Of a DNA stretch of 28,627 nucleotides, positions 19,382 through 28,627 are shown piece by piece. A program made the translations under genes and the position numbers. The notes beneath the pieces are model-generated. The model worked only from the letters and a program-made list of their open reading frames with translations, was not told where the DNA came from and searched no databases. Origin of the DNA: Euperipatoides rowelli (Eukaryota; Onychophora; Udeonychophora; Euonychophora; Peripatopsidae); assembly GCA_003024985.2 (NCBI GenBank), contig PXIH01S0000032.1. One strand, written 5' to 3'. Every line of letters begins with the position of its first letter. The first letter of the stretch is position 1.

Positions 19382-20155
19382 TATTACTGCAGTGTTTTTC
19401 AAACTGGGGGTCACGGCAGTGATTAAAGGGTGTCACGAGCTTGAGAAAAAATTATATATATTGTATTTTAGAATTATTCTTTTGAAGTATAAAGATACCA
19501 TTATTAAACATATTATTATAGAATTGAAGCAAGTTAGATTTTTTTTCTATTTGTTTAAATATAAAAATAATTCAAAATTATTCCAAATAAATGTTTTTTG
19601 TCAGAGGTAATAATTAACTGACCATTATTCAACATTTTAGCTTCTTGATTAGCCGACTCACTGACCACCTGAAATATCATTTTCAATGTTAAGCATGCTA
19701 TATTAAGATATTGCTGTTGTTTCTTAATCAATTGGATGGATTCCATTTACTGTATAATTATAAAGAAAAAAACAAACAAAACAAGCTTAAACTGTTCTTC
19801 AAAAAAATAAACTACCACACTAATGTAAATTAAATAGGATAAAATATTAGTCAAATTTAATAAACCTCTAGTTTTCTTTTAAATTCATTAATCAATTTAT
19901 AACAAAACTACAGTAATGGCTTTGCTTAATTTGACTATTTACAGTAACATATTTTTTAAAAGAGAAGCTTGAGGAAATGAAAAAAAGATATATATTAATC
20001 ATTAATATATTAATTCCTTACACCCCCCCCCCAACACCCCGTTGGAAAATATATTGTTGTTGGGGGGGGGGGGGGATCGCACTTGGGTCATTTTAACAAT
20101 TAAGGGGTGTTAGGGTGTCCCGGCTGCAAAAAGTTTGAGAATGACTGTATTACTG
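19382..20155. mobile_element. hAT nonautonomous element with perfect 8-bp target duplication
   Basis: The element is 19390-20147 (758 bp). The left end is CAGTGTTTTTCAAACT and the right end in reverse complement is CAGTCATTCTCAAACT, 13 of 16 matching. TATTACTG flanks both sides exactly (19382-19389 and 20148-20155), the 8-bp duplication expected for hAT. Subterminal GGGTGTCACGAGC and, opposite, GGGACACCCTAACACC also fit. A C-run plus AACA (20023-20036) faces TGTTG plus a G-run (20058-20075), forming a GC hairpin. Two short open frames inside have no recognised transposase motif. The insertion lies about 310 bp after the DRC2 stop codon. Confidence 0.88.
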
Positions 20156-20487
20156 CAACAACCCAAAAGTATGTTGGTTTTCCTAGCTAAATAAATAAAT
20201 AAAAATAATAATAATTTGCTTTCGTGTTAAATGATATTGTTGCCGTTTAGGTAATTTAAACACAGTATTAAAAAAAAAAAATAGGCTATATACTGTATTT
20301 ATTTTATAATGAATAAAATTATTCATTATTTAATTTTGTGGTGATTCAAAGAATAGCTGATTTCTGTTTATGCAATATTTATTCTCACAACACAATCTTT
20401 CTATTTTTAATAGTAAATATTGTAATATAATTTACAAGTGTCAGGATCTCATACCCAATATTTTTCTCCAGCATATTAGACATTTTC
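20156..20487. other. AT-rich intergenic DNA
   Basis: No gene or recognised element is visible between the hAT element and the GC-richer block. Confidence 0.6.
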
Positions 20488-22688
20488 TAATCTTAACTGT
20501 AGATTGACCTTAACTCCAACATTGCACTTTCTGTTTGGCTTCTATATTGGAAACAAGGAAGTGTTTGGTGTTCGCACAAAATCCTATTTTCTAATATTTT
20601 ATCCCACTGCTGAAGACTAAAAGTATGCAATATAGTGCCAGAGCATTATCCTGATACTTTGAAGGTAATTTTACTTAAAATTTTAGTTTGCCACTTTTAT
20701 AATAGATTTTGAGATCAAGAGATAGGGATTCAGATTTTTTCCAATTTCTCCCACTTATAGAGACCCCCCTACTGTTGTTTGATGTGGCCCTTGGATTATC
20801 TAAACCTCACTTTCCCTTCATTTTAGGCCCAGTCCCATTCTTGTGTGTGGTCCCATTGTTAAATTTTTTTTTTTTCCTAGGCTATTAGCCTTTATCATTA
20901 GGCAGCCTGTATTGATAGCAGCTAGGCAATCTGTGACTTTTTGTGCTCTCATTCCCTTCCAGTTTTACCTTGTCCCAAAAATTTGGGAAATTCTTCTTCT
21001 TAGCCCCTTCACTCTTCTACACCACCACAAGTTCCCCTTCCTCCCCTCAGTTTCTAGTTACCGGGGTGTTAACTTCCCCTACCCCAAACAACTATTTTTT
21101 TTTACAATCTCTAATATCTTGTTTTAGAGACTGACTGTTGTGTCATTGCGGGTCTGCTACTAAATAACGACAGGTGAATCTCCTGTCTTTCTCCCTCAGA
21201 TGAGGCATTGCTCTCCTTTCAAAGTCATCCAAAATTTCAAATATCTCATCAATACACCCTATCTCGACCAGGTGAACATCATCGCCACTAAAGCCACTAT
21301 CACATCTTGACTCTTCAGATGAGTGTCGAAGATATATATCCCTCTTGACTCGTAACTTTTCCCTAAAGGACATCTGGACTTCTGTGCGTGGGAAAAAGAT
21401 CTTGCAACAATTAGACAAAATCTTAATGTCTCAGTCCTATCACCTCCTCCTCAGGCTGGTCCAGTCTCCAGCATCACTCATGCAATAGTTCCCCTACATA
21501 CATTTGACTGGTTATTCGACTCCTAGGTGTTGCCATATTCCAACTCGTTCTGACATTCTAGCATGCTCTCCACAGCTTCCGTACCTTCTTTTCGTCCGAT
21601 GAGCTCACTCGACTGCCCTGCTTCCAGTTAACTTAGGAAGCCCTACTATCCTATGGATCAGGCCTTAGTGGACATGTGTGTCACTCGAGTGTTTGTGCTT
21701 AATCTGGTCTGATTCCTCTTTCACATAACCTATAGTGTAAAGCTTGTATACTCTAAACATGAGGGTGGTATTGTTTTCAACCTCACCTACCCATATAACC
21801 TCTTTGGCTGTGGTTTGAAGGCCCTCTGGCATATGCTTAGCACCTTCAGACAGTTTTGTGTTCCCATTTCCAGACTCGACTGTACCCCACCATCAGTTGT
21901 GCTGCACTACCTTGTCACCTTGTGCTTGCCATGTAGTTCTGCTGCCACTCCTGAACTTCATGGCACCCTGGTATACACTACCTGATTCCCTCGACCATGT
22001 CTCATTTACCTAGTCTTTACCTCAGCTGTTCACCCACACATTCAGGTATTTTATTACTTTGGTATTCTTGGTTCATCTCTCCTACTCTTTCTCCTTGCTA
22101 CTTTTCTCCTTGGTTCCTTCCTACCCCCCTTTCGGTCTTGTGTTCGCAGTTGATTAAATCCACTGCCTCGACAACCGGTGCGTCTTCTCGGTGTAACAAT
22201 TAAGTGCCTCTGTCCACCTTATGCTGAGAGTTCTACCCTTCCCTTTGTTAGTACAGGACACTATTTCTTCAGGGGTCCGCCTCATGACCTACCCAAGCAC
22301 AGCACTGCCATTATCTTGGGTTGTTTGAAGAGAGAGTTCTTCTCCCCCCTCCCTCTGATCCATCAGGGCTTTTGGATGGCTCTGGTGGAATTTCCCTCAT
22401 ATTTCATCCTTCATACATTATCTTTGTATTTTGTTTTCTCATTTAGATTTTGCCACCTAGTTCTACCAGTTCTCCAAGCATATCCATAATGCTAATATAT
22501 ATATTCTTTATGGTCAGATGGTCTCTATCAGCTGACTGTGTATTTTCCCCCTCACTTTCTATAAAAAGTACTGATTCCGTCTGCCAACTCAGGGAACCCA
22601 TGTAGGCTTTCCTAACTCCAGCATGAATATAATAGAAAATTAAAGGATCTCTAACCTTAACTGCACAATGACACTAAGTCCAACATAA
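20488..22688. mobile_element. GC-richer decayed repeat block flanked by similar ~38-bp sequences, class unknown
   Basis: Base composition changes sharply: roughly 20750-22480 is C/T-rich and close to half GC, unlike both flanks. Related sequences bound it: TCTAATCTTAACTGTAGATT then GACCTTAACTCCAACAT (about 20486-20522) and TCTAACCTTAACTGCACAAT then GACACTAAGTCCAACAT (about 22649-22685), each preceded by TCCAGCAT. This suggests terminal direct repeats of a degraded transposon. Several frames stay open for 60-110 codons on both strands, but none shows a motif I recognise. A host pseudogene is the alternative. Confidence 0.5.
21143..21418 (-). pseudogene. Unrecognised 91-codon open frame in the GC-richer block
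   Basis: The frame is hydrophilic and rich in charged residues, with SSEESRCDSGFSGDD followed by an acidic DEIFEILDDFERR helix-like stretch and an Arg-rich end. Composition is more protein-like than other frames here. It starts at a possible ATG and ends in TAG, and no flanking exon or family could be assigned. It may be part of the decayed element's ORF or fortuitous. Confidence 0.25.
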
Positions 22689-24247
22689 ATATTAAAGCAT
22701 ATTAAGAAATAAGTAATAAATAAAATAGACTATACCACAGATAAAATGCAAAGCCAACCTATGATTGACTATTTTTGGGTTGTTGGACAATGTTGAGTCT
22801 GAGATACAAATACTAGTATTTATTTATTCTTATAATAGTTATTTTTAATAATAAATACCATTGTTAGCATAATTTGGCCAATTATGAGTCTAAATAGTGT
22901 ACATAAAACAATAGTATTTAATCAATGCAAATTTATTAATGTTTACTTTGCACATCTATTCTTTGTTATAAAGGAATACACACATAGTTTATCATATATT
23001 TGATGGGAGTGGCACTTGCCACTTACGACAAATATTTATTTTTAATTATTTTATGTGGTCGGATTGGCAGGAGCAGCCTGTAGTTGTGTGCCCCCTCTCC
23101 CATGGCTAGTTTTAGGTTGTCAATCTAGTGAGCTGCTGATTTTATATTAAGATTATCATGGAGTTATATTCCAATATCCATGTTCCAGTCATTCCATTTT
23201 GTGCAATGGACCCCTGAGCTCTTAAAGATGAGCCTAACAAGGATCCACAGCTTAGCATTGTAACACAGCCCATGGATTCATTACAATTACTGTAAATGAC
23301 TATTGATAATTTTCTCTATACTGTATATAAAAAATCACTGTAGACTTTATGCTAATAAATTGTTTCTTGATAGAAATAAAATAAATCATTCAGAATTATA
23401 AACAAAATATAAAATTCCTGTCTATTTAATCAAATGTACAATTTTTTAATTATTATAAAAAAAAAGTCACTTAAATTTAAAATAAATATATTGTTTATTT
23501 ATATTAAAACAATAATTTAAAAAAAAAAAAGAAAAATTACAATATTCTATTAGAAAGAAATTCCAGAAATTTTGGACAATAATTGTATTTTAGCAGTAGT
23601 CTCAAGACCAGAAATAAGACGCATAAAGGAGATAATAAATTTTTGTATTTTCATATGCAAATAACTATAATACATTTCATCTTGATATAAACATATCAGA
23701 TCTATTTACATGTTTTATACTGTACAAAGAATAATTCATTTCTTTTAATGAGCAAAACAAAGTGTAACATAAACAGACCATCACCGGGAAATTAACTCAC
23801 ATCATTTGTAAAACAGCCAGGTATGGAAACCTTTGAACATTCTTAAATAGGAACATTCCTTTAAATACACAGGACAAAATTGCCAGTCATTTTATTGTTC
23901 TTGTGTGAACAATAAAAAGCATGTTGTGTTAGCCAGAATATTGAGAGTGTGCCAGAAATTATAAAGTGAAATTAAAACCACACAATAAGTTATTATTATA
24001 AGAAATTATAATGGTAACGATAAAAGTTGGGAATTTAAGAGCAAGGCTTCATACAATCGAGGAAAAAAACAAAAACAGATTTTTGTAATTTCCCATGTTT
24101 TTTTGTAGTTTTTTTTTTATTATTTTTAAATCAAAAACTTAGTATCATTGCAACAATTTACAAATTCAAGTAATTTTACATATACAGTAAAATCTTGTAT
24201 TAATTTACAACATACCGGTAACTGTTACAAGCATTAAGTAAAAGTAT
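22689..24247. other. Intergenic DNA, mostly AT-rich
   Basis: No exon is recognisable. A modestly GC-richer patch (about 23000-23290) with no coding signal may be another repeat relic. The remainder has long A/T runs. Confidence 0.55.
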
Positions 24248-24880
24248 CAGGGGCAGAATTTTGTGAAAGCAAAGCAAGCAATGCTTATGGGCCCCGCTGT
24301 TGTTAGGACCCCAAAAATCAATTTTCATTTTTATTTAACAGTGCTTTGCTATGTTGCCCCTCATTTTTTATTATTTTAATTTTGGCAGCAAGTTTTATAG
24401 GCGAAGCTGTCAATAAAAATAAATAAAATAAAAACGGAAACATGGAACTAATGGAGTGCCTTACACTTAACAATATAAATGCAAATGAAACCGAATGCCT
24501 AGTAGGGTTTGAAGTTTGCATATTTATAGAAAAGAATGGACAAAATATTTTCTGTATTTTATATCTTATCTGAGTGCATGTGTAATATTTTTATTTTTTA
24601 ATTTAAAAAAGTACTTTTGTAGTTATCTTCATTTAAACGATGCAACAGGTAAGGTTTTTTTTTTTTAAAAGTAAAAGTTTAATTTCAAGATACTGTTGGT
24701 TGAAAAAATATTTTCTTCCTCCTTGCCCACATCAGAATAAGCATGAAAAGGATATACAAAAGTGAAGCCAATAAGAGGCAGAAAAATAACAAAAGTTTAT
24801 TTGCCATGGAGGTTAATGAATTGAACAAGTTAAATACAGATGAAATTATTAATAAATTTGAAGAGGATAAATTGATTTAA
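24248..24880 (+). mobile_element. hAT-related element remnant, dispersed repeat copy B
   Basis: It starts CAGGGGCAGAATTTTGTG with GGGCCCC about 43 bp in, resembling ends of hAT elements of the zinc-finger MYM/TTF type. Positions 24307-24535 match copy A at 13086-13333 in the same orientation. A transposase N-terminus-like ORF follows at 24743. No right end or complete transposase was found. Confidence 0.5.
24743..24880 (+). pseudogene. Remnant hAT transposase N-terminus
   Basis: A 45-codon frame begins MKRIYKSEANKRQKNNKSLF and ends in TAA. The basic MKR-YKSGA-KRK opening is characteristic of the N-terminal part of ZMYM/TTF-type hAT transposases, where it precedes a zinc finger. Here the frame ends after an acidic stretch without any zinc-finger or DDE motif. 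An acceptor-like pyrimidine tract ending CACATCAG precedes the ATG by nine bases. Confidence 0.45.
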
Positions 24881-24998
24881 AAAATTTGTTTTTCTCCATA
24901 TTGGAGAATTTCAGTATATCATGCTTTTATGTTGAAGTTGAAAATAAATATATTCTCATTTATATCTTGAATGACTTCTATTACTATTTCTTATATAG

Positions 24999-25091
24999 AA
25001 ACAGTCAGATGACAGCCGGGTTCCAGTTTTGCAGAGTCTTTTCTCCTCCTTAAGACAACAACAGAAATCTTTCCAGCTCTTTTTCAAATAG
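24999..25091 (+). CDS. Candidate orphan terminal exon, unidentified
   Basis: A C/T-rich tract ending TTCTTATATAG precedes 30 codons reading KQSDDSRVPVLQSLFSSLRQ and ten more residues ending FFK, then TAG. It stands out from the surrounding AT-rich DNA by composition and has a plausible acceptor. I recognise no family and found no upstream partner exon. It could be the last exon of an unseen + strand transcript, part of the hAT relic just upstream, or chance. Confidence 0.25.
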   Translation, partial: KQSDDSRVPVLQSLFSSLRQQQKSFQLFFK

Positions 25092-26729
25092 CAACAGTGA
25101 ATCTTTCACCCTACAGATAGATTCACTTTAATATAATTGTTCTAATAACTAAATTTACCCTAAGTAATTCAATCAACTTTATGAAAAAAAAAGAAAGAAA
25201 AATAAGTAATTAAGATATAAAAATAAACAAAGCCATAATATGTTTCATAAGATTTAAATCTCTCCTTTAAAAATCAACTAAAACGAATACCATAGAAAGA
25301 TTATAAGAAGTTTAGTTATTTGAAGTTTTTCCCCATCCTTTTCATTATTTATAAAATTAAAAAAATGTCTGAAATCTTACATACAGTATTTTCAAGGATT
25401 CATTGGACATCTTTCTCTCTGGTTCCATTTGGTTAAAAGAGTCCAGAATTTTTAAAATTTCAGGCTTTCTTTAATTTTTATATGTACATAATATTTTATA
25501 TTTACTGTATATTCATTTTTTCACAAACTTGTTGGATTTCTTTGATGAAAAATATTGATGCTATTAAGATTATGATTCCTCCCTCCTTCCGCCCACACAA
25601 ACACTTTAATTTTAACAATAATGCTAAGCAGAGCTACAATAAAATAATTCCATCCAGCCACACTTAGTTCGCATCTACAATAATATATAGAATTTTAATT
25701 TACCAAAAAAATCAAACTTTGGAAGCCATAACAAAACATTTATAGAATCTTGTTTTTGTTGTTGTTTTTACAAATATAGTTTAAATCAATTTATAATAAG
25801 AATCTACTGTATTTTAGAATATTGTTTAGATTAACCTATAAACATTTTTTTTTCTAAAAAGGATTATTTTACTCAATAACATTCATAAAATACAGTACAT
25901 AATATTTGACAAGGAATGAGGCACTCATTTAAAATAATAATTTGTTTCAAATTTAATTTATAGAAAGAAAGTTTATTATAAGTAAAACTTGATAAATAAA
26001 ATAGCTGTATTTTATTTTTTCCACATAGTAATTCAAGTTTACAAGTTTAGACTTGTAAAATTGAATTGATTATAATGTGCAAGTTTTACTCTATAATGTT
26101 TTTTCATTTCAATAAAAAGATAACTAATTCAGCACAATTTTTTTCCTACTCTGATTTTTCAATCATTTCATCCATAGAAAAATGTAAAAGGAAATTATTT
26201 ACTCAAGAATTGCTCAAGCTTTTTCTGAATATAAGGTTCCCAACAGTTTAATCTTATTTTTATGAAGATATATTAAATAAAAAAATTGACATTACCGGTA
26301 CTTTTTTTTAACACAATCACAAAATCCCCCAAAATGGAAAAAAAATCAATGAATCGTAATATACAAAAACAATTCATATTTTCACATTTCTTTAGATACT
26401 GTATATGATGCTAAGATGTTACAGATTGTAGATATAATTAGTTTCCCTTAATATCAGTATTAATCATTAAATAAACAAATTTAAATTTGTTTTTTCTGGA
26501 CAAAAACAAAGTAGATAAAAAAAAAAGCATGTGTTGTGTAAAATAAATTTAAGACTGTCAAATTAACTTATCAGAGACATTTTATCAGTTAAGATGAATG
26601 TTAAAATGGAGAGACAATGTTCCACAAAATAATATTAACAATCACACGGTGATGATGGACATGTCGCTTTTGGCGAACCTTTGGATTGGGCATACCTTAC
26701 TACATATGGAAATGTACCTAATAAAAACA
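25092..26729. other. Intergenic DNA and probable POLDIP2 3' UTR
   Basis: AT-rich sequence without recognisable exons. The part nearest 26729 is presumably the 3' UTR of POLDIP2 on the minus strand, but no single poly(A) signal can be singled out because AATAAA-like words are frequent on both strands. Confidence 0.5.
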
Positions 26730-26838
26730 TTAAACAATTTTAGATCCACTGTTATCATCTTCCTTGCTTTCCAAAGAAAAGGGTGGAATGCGGCAATCGA
26801 AAGTTGAGCCATCCTGTCGCTCCATTCGAAACGTACCC
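26730..26838 (-). CDS. POLDIP2: Polymerase delta-interacting protein 2, terminal exon (ApaG/DUF525 end)
   Basis: On the minus strand TTTTATTTTTAG is followed by a base completing a split codon and then 35 codons: GTFRMERQDGSTFDCRIPPF, SLESKEDDN and SGSKIV, then TAA (26730-26732). The GTFR-ER-DGS-FD-RIPPFSLES pattern is the C-terminal end of POLDIP2, the last strands of its ApaG (DUF525) beta-sandwich. The split codon ending in G is compatible with the Trp that precedes GTFR in vertebrates. POLDIP2 binds the p50 subunit of DNA polymerase delta and PCNA, stimulates primase-polymerase and has mitochondrial roles. The tail after SLES is variable, as in other animals. The upstream exons (the YccV-like domain and most of ApaG) were not found to the right and should lie beyond the window. 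The gene converges on DRC2. Confidence 0.87.
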
Positions 26839-28451
26839 CTAAAAATAAAAATATATCTTAGAGAGCTTTTCATCTAAAAGTGTTTTAGTAGATTAATTAC
26901 CATATTTTTACAACTAGTTTAGAAAATTGTATTAATCAAGCATTCAGAATTCATTATTGTTACAATTAGACCTATCGCCTAAAAAAAAAATCCATGACTT
27001 AAAATGCGACTTTTTCCCCCATTGTTTATAAAAGTATAACTAATGAAAAATGAAACAAGTTAATAATTATTACGGTAATATATCCAAAGAAATATTTTGT
27101 AACAATATTTTTTGTAAAAAAAAAAAAAAAGCTAACAGTAAAAATAAATAAAGATAAAGTACTGTAAATCAAGGGATATTCCGATATAGAAAAATGATTT
27201 TTTTTTTAAAAAAAAATATTAACTCAATTCCTAATAAGAAAACGAAAACTATTGTGATCACTATTCCTGTCTGTCCATCCGATTCCACCTCCCAGAAAAA
27301 AAAAAAAACTTTTGTCATTTATCCAATTTTGCTAAAATTCTACTATAATTCAGACCAGACTGGATCAAAAAACATTACCAAAAAATCATTATGTAGACTG
27401 GTTCTGGTCTACAATATTCTCTATCTTATCCCAAAATAGAGATAACTGTGAAACTAGGCAGAAAAAAAAAAACATTAAGAAACATTCTACAGTATTTTTA
27501 GATAATTTGGTCAAGAAAAGAATTTGTTAGAACATATTCTAATAATTATTGAGAGTGCGACGGCATACATTTAACCAGTGTTGCCAAAAACTTTCATGTT
27601 TTAACATTAGTAATTTCTTACACCAAATCACAGATATACTGTATTATCCCCATTAAAATTTCATAAGTCCCATGCCCATTTTTTTTAATAATCTTTTGAA
27701 AATACAGCACTAGTGCCTGCAATGAAATTCTTAATTTTCTCTCAGTGGTAATTTTCTTTCATGGATAATAATTTTCAACAGTGATTGCAAATCTGCTTAA
27801 TAATTATTTTAAGTAATATTGGAATAAACCTATATATTTTTAAAATCCAAATATAGTGCCTATTTTAAATGTCAAAAACAAAAAATTCTACATCAAACCA
27901 GAGACACAGTGAAGCAAAACTGTCGAAAAAATCTGGAGAAATAGTTTTTTTTTTCTAATACTGCACCAGTACCCAAAATACAGAATAAAAAAATTAAAAA
28001 CAAGTACCCTATTTTTTAAGAGTGCACTTCCGGTGTACTGAAAAGTGTAATAGTGTAAGGTGTACTTTATAACAGCAATTTTAGAAGCAATAATGGCCAC
28101 TAATGAGAAGCGTGTATATTAATCATTGTTCCAGTATTAACAGTATACCAACAAAATTTAAATGTTTTAATGTAACAATTTATAAAATTATATACAGAAT
28201 ATCTACTGTAGCTAGATATTTAATTATTCATCATTTTTTTTTTCATATTGAATTGGGATAATAGTACAGTATGAAAAATAAGGAATTTACAATAACGTAA
28301 TTATTAAACAATTTACAAAGTTTAGAAGAGATATACAGTTCCAAATGGTAGCAATCATGGAGCACTTTGCTCCAGGCGGCAAGAAAAAGGGCTCAAAAAA
28401 TATATAGCAAATAGGGCTATATACGTACAGTAGGTTATAGCCTACTGTATA
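26839..28451 (-). other. Probable POLDIP2 intron, noncoding
   Basis: AT-rich DNA with no segment encoding the residues expected before GTFR in POLDIP2. I checked the donor-like TTACCAT site at about 26900 on the minus strand: it would restore the split codon, but the upstream residues do not resemble the family. This region is therefore most simply the last POLDIP2 intron. Confidence 0.55.
28426..28449. repeat. Hairpin around TACAGTAGG/CCTACTGTA
   Basis: A perfect 9-bp stem with loop TTATAG. Flanking TATAC/TATAT extend it imperfectly. It is built from the TACAGTA/TACTGTA word that recurs throughout the window. Confidence 0.8.
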
Positions 28452-28612
28452 TAATTTTTTTTTAAAGATAAAATGACAATTCTAACAATTAATGCCCTGC
28501 ACATAATACATTTTATTAAGCTTACACCTTGTAATTTTTTTTAAAGATAAAATCAATTCTAACAATTAATGCCCTGCACATAATACATTTATTTTATTAA
28601 GCTTACGCCTTG
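28452..28612. repeat. Tandem duplication, two ~80-bp copies
   Basis: Copy 1 is 28452-28531 and copy 2 is 28532-28612. Both run TAAT(T)n AAAGATAAAAT, then CAATTCTAACAATTAATGCC, then ATTAAGCTTAC-CCTTG. They differ by small indels (GAC in copy 1; an extra TATT-type repeat in copy 2) and an A/G change. A third copy may begin at the edge of the window. Confidence 0.95.
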
Positions 28613-28627
28613 TAATACAATTTATAT

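Noticed and set aside
20023-20075. C-run/G-run hairpin considered as a terminator or structured RNA
   Set aside because: It lies inside a hAT element, where such runs are element sequence, and has no transcription-unit context.
26598-26807. 69-codon plus-strand frame
   Set aside because: It overlaps the POLDIP2 exon on the opposite strand and has no recognisable features.
26885-26905. Donor-like site that could end the preceding POLDIP2 exon
   Set aside because: It restores the split codon, but the upstream minus-strand residues do not resemble POLDIP2 and a stop lies nearby in other frames.

Overview
The window is AT-rich nuclear DNA from an animal, most likely an invertebrate. Genes are split by GT-AG introns of about 0.1 to 3.8 kb, and introns and intergenic DNA are packed with decayed transposons of several animal classes. 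I cannot name the phylum. The main gene encodes a motile-cilium protein, so the organism should build motile cilia or flagellated sperm.

Layout. Positions 1-2534 are noncoding, probably intron upstream of the first recognisable exon, and hold a long imperfect inverted repeat. From 2535 to 19078 on the + strand eight exons join in frame into about 457 residues of the nexin-dynein regulatory complex subunit DRC2 (CCDC65); only the N-terminal few dozen residues lie outside. The introns carry a 56-codon ORF in a less AT-rich island (4048-4218), an antisense non-LTR reverse transcriptase relic (8140-8535), a Helentron-like relic (9101-9613), a probable hAT element (9651-10551), a dispersed repeat copy (13086-13333), an assembly gap (13932-14166), an internally deleted Ty3/gypsy element with a 227-bp internal duplication (14229-15659), a piggyBac-like TTAA-flanked element (16135-17380) and a small mosaic of hAT-like end, GGGATTAAG minisatellite and Helentron-like 3' end (17426-17699).

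Downstream of DRC2 lie a hAT element with a perfect 8-bp target duplication (19390-20147), a 2.2-kb GC-richer decayed repeat (20488-22688), a second dispersed hAT-related copy with a remnant transposase-like N-terminus (24248-24880) and a weak orphan exon candidate (24999-25091). At 26730-26838 on the - strand is the last coding exon of POLDIP2, so DRC2 and POLDIP2 converge across a 7.65-kb repeat-rich interval. The window ends in a tandem 80-bp duplication (28452-28612).

The two genes are not functionally linked as far as the sequence shows: DRC2 is an axonemal scaffold, POLDIP2 a DNA-polymerase/PCNA and mitochondrial factor. The most unusual signals are the short-repeat-bounded gypsy mini-element and the strong excess of the word TACTGTA/TACAGTA across the whole window.
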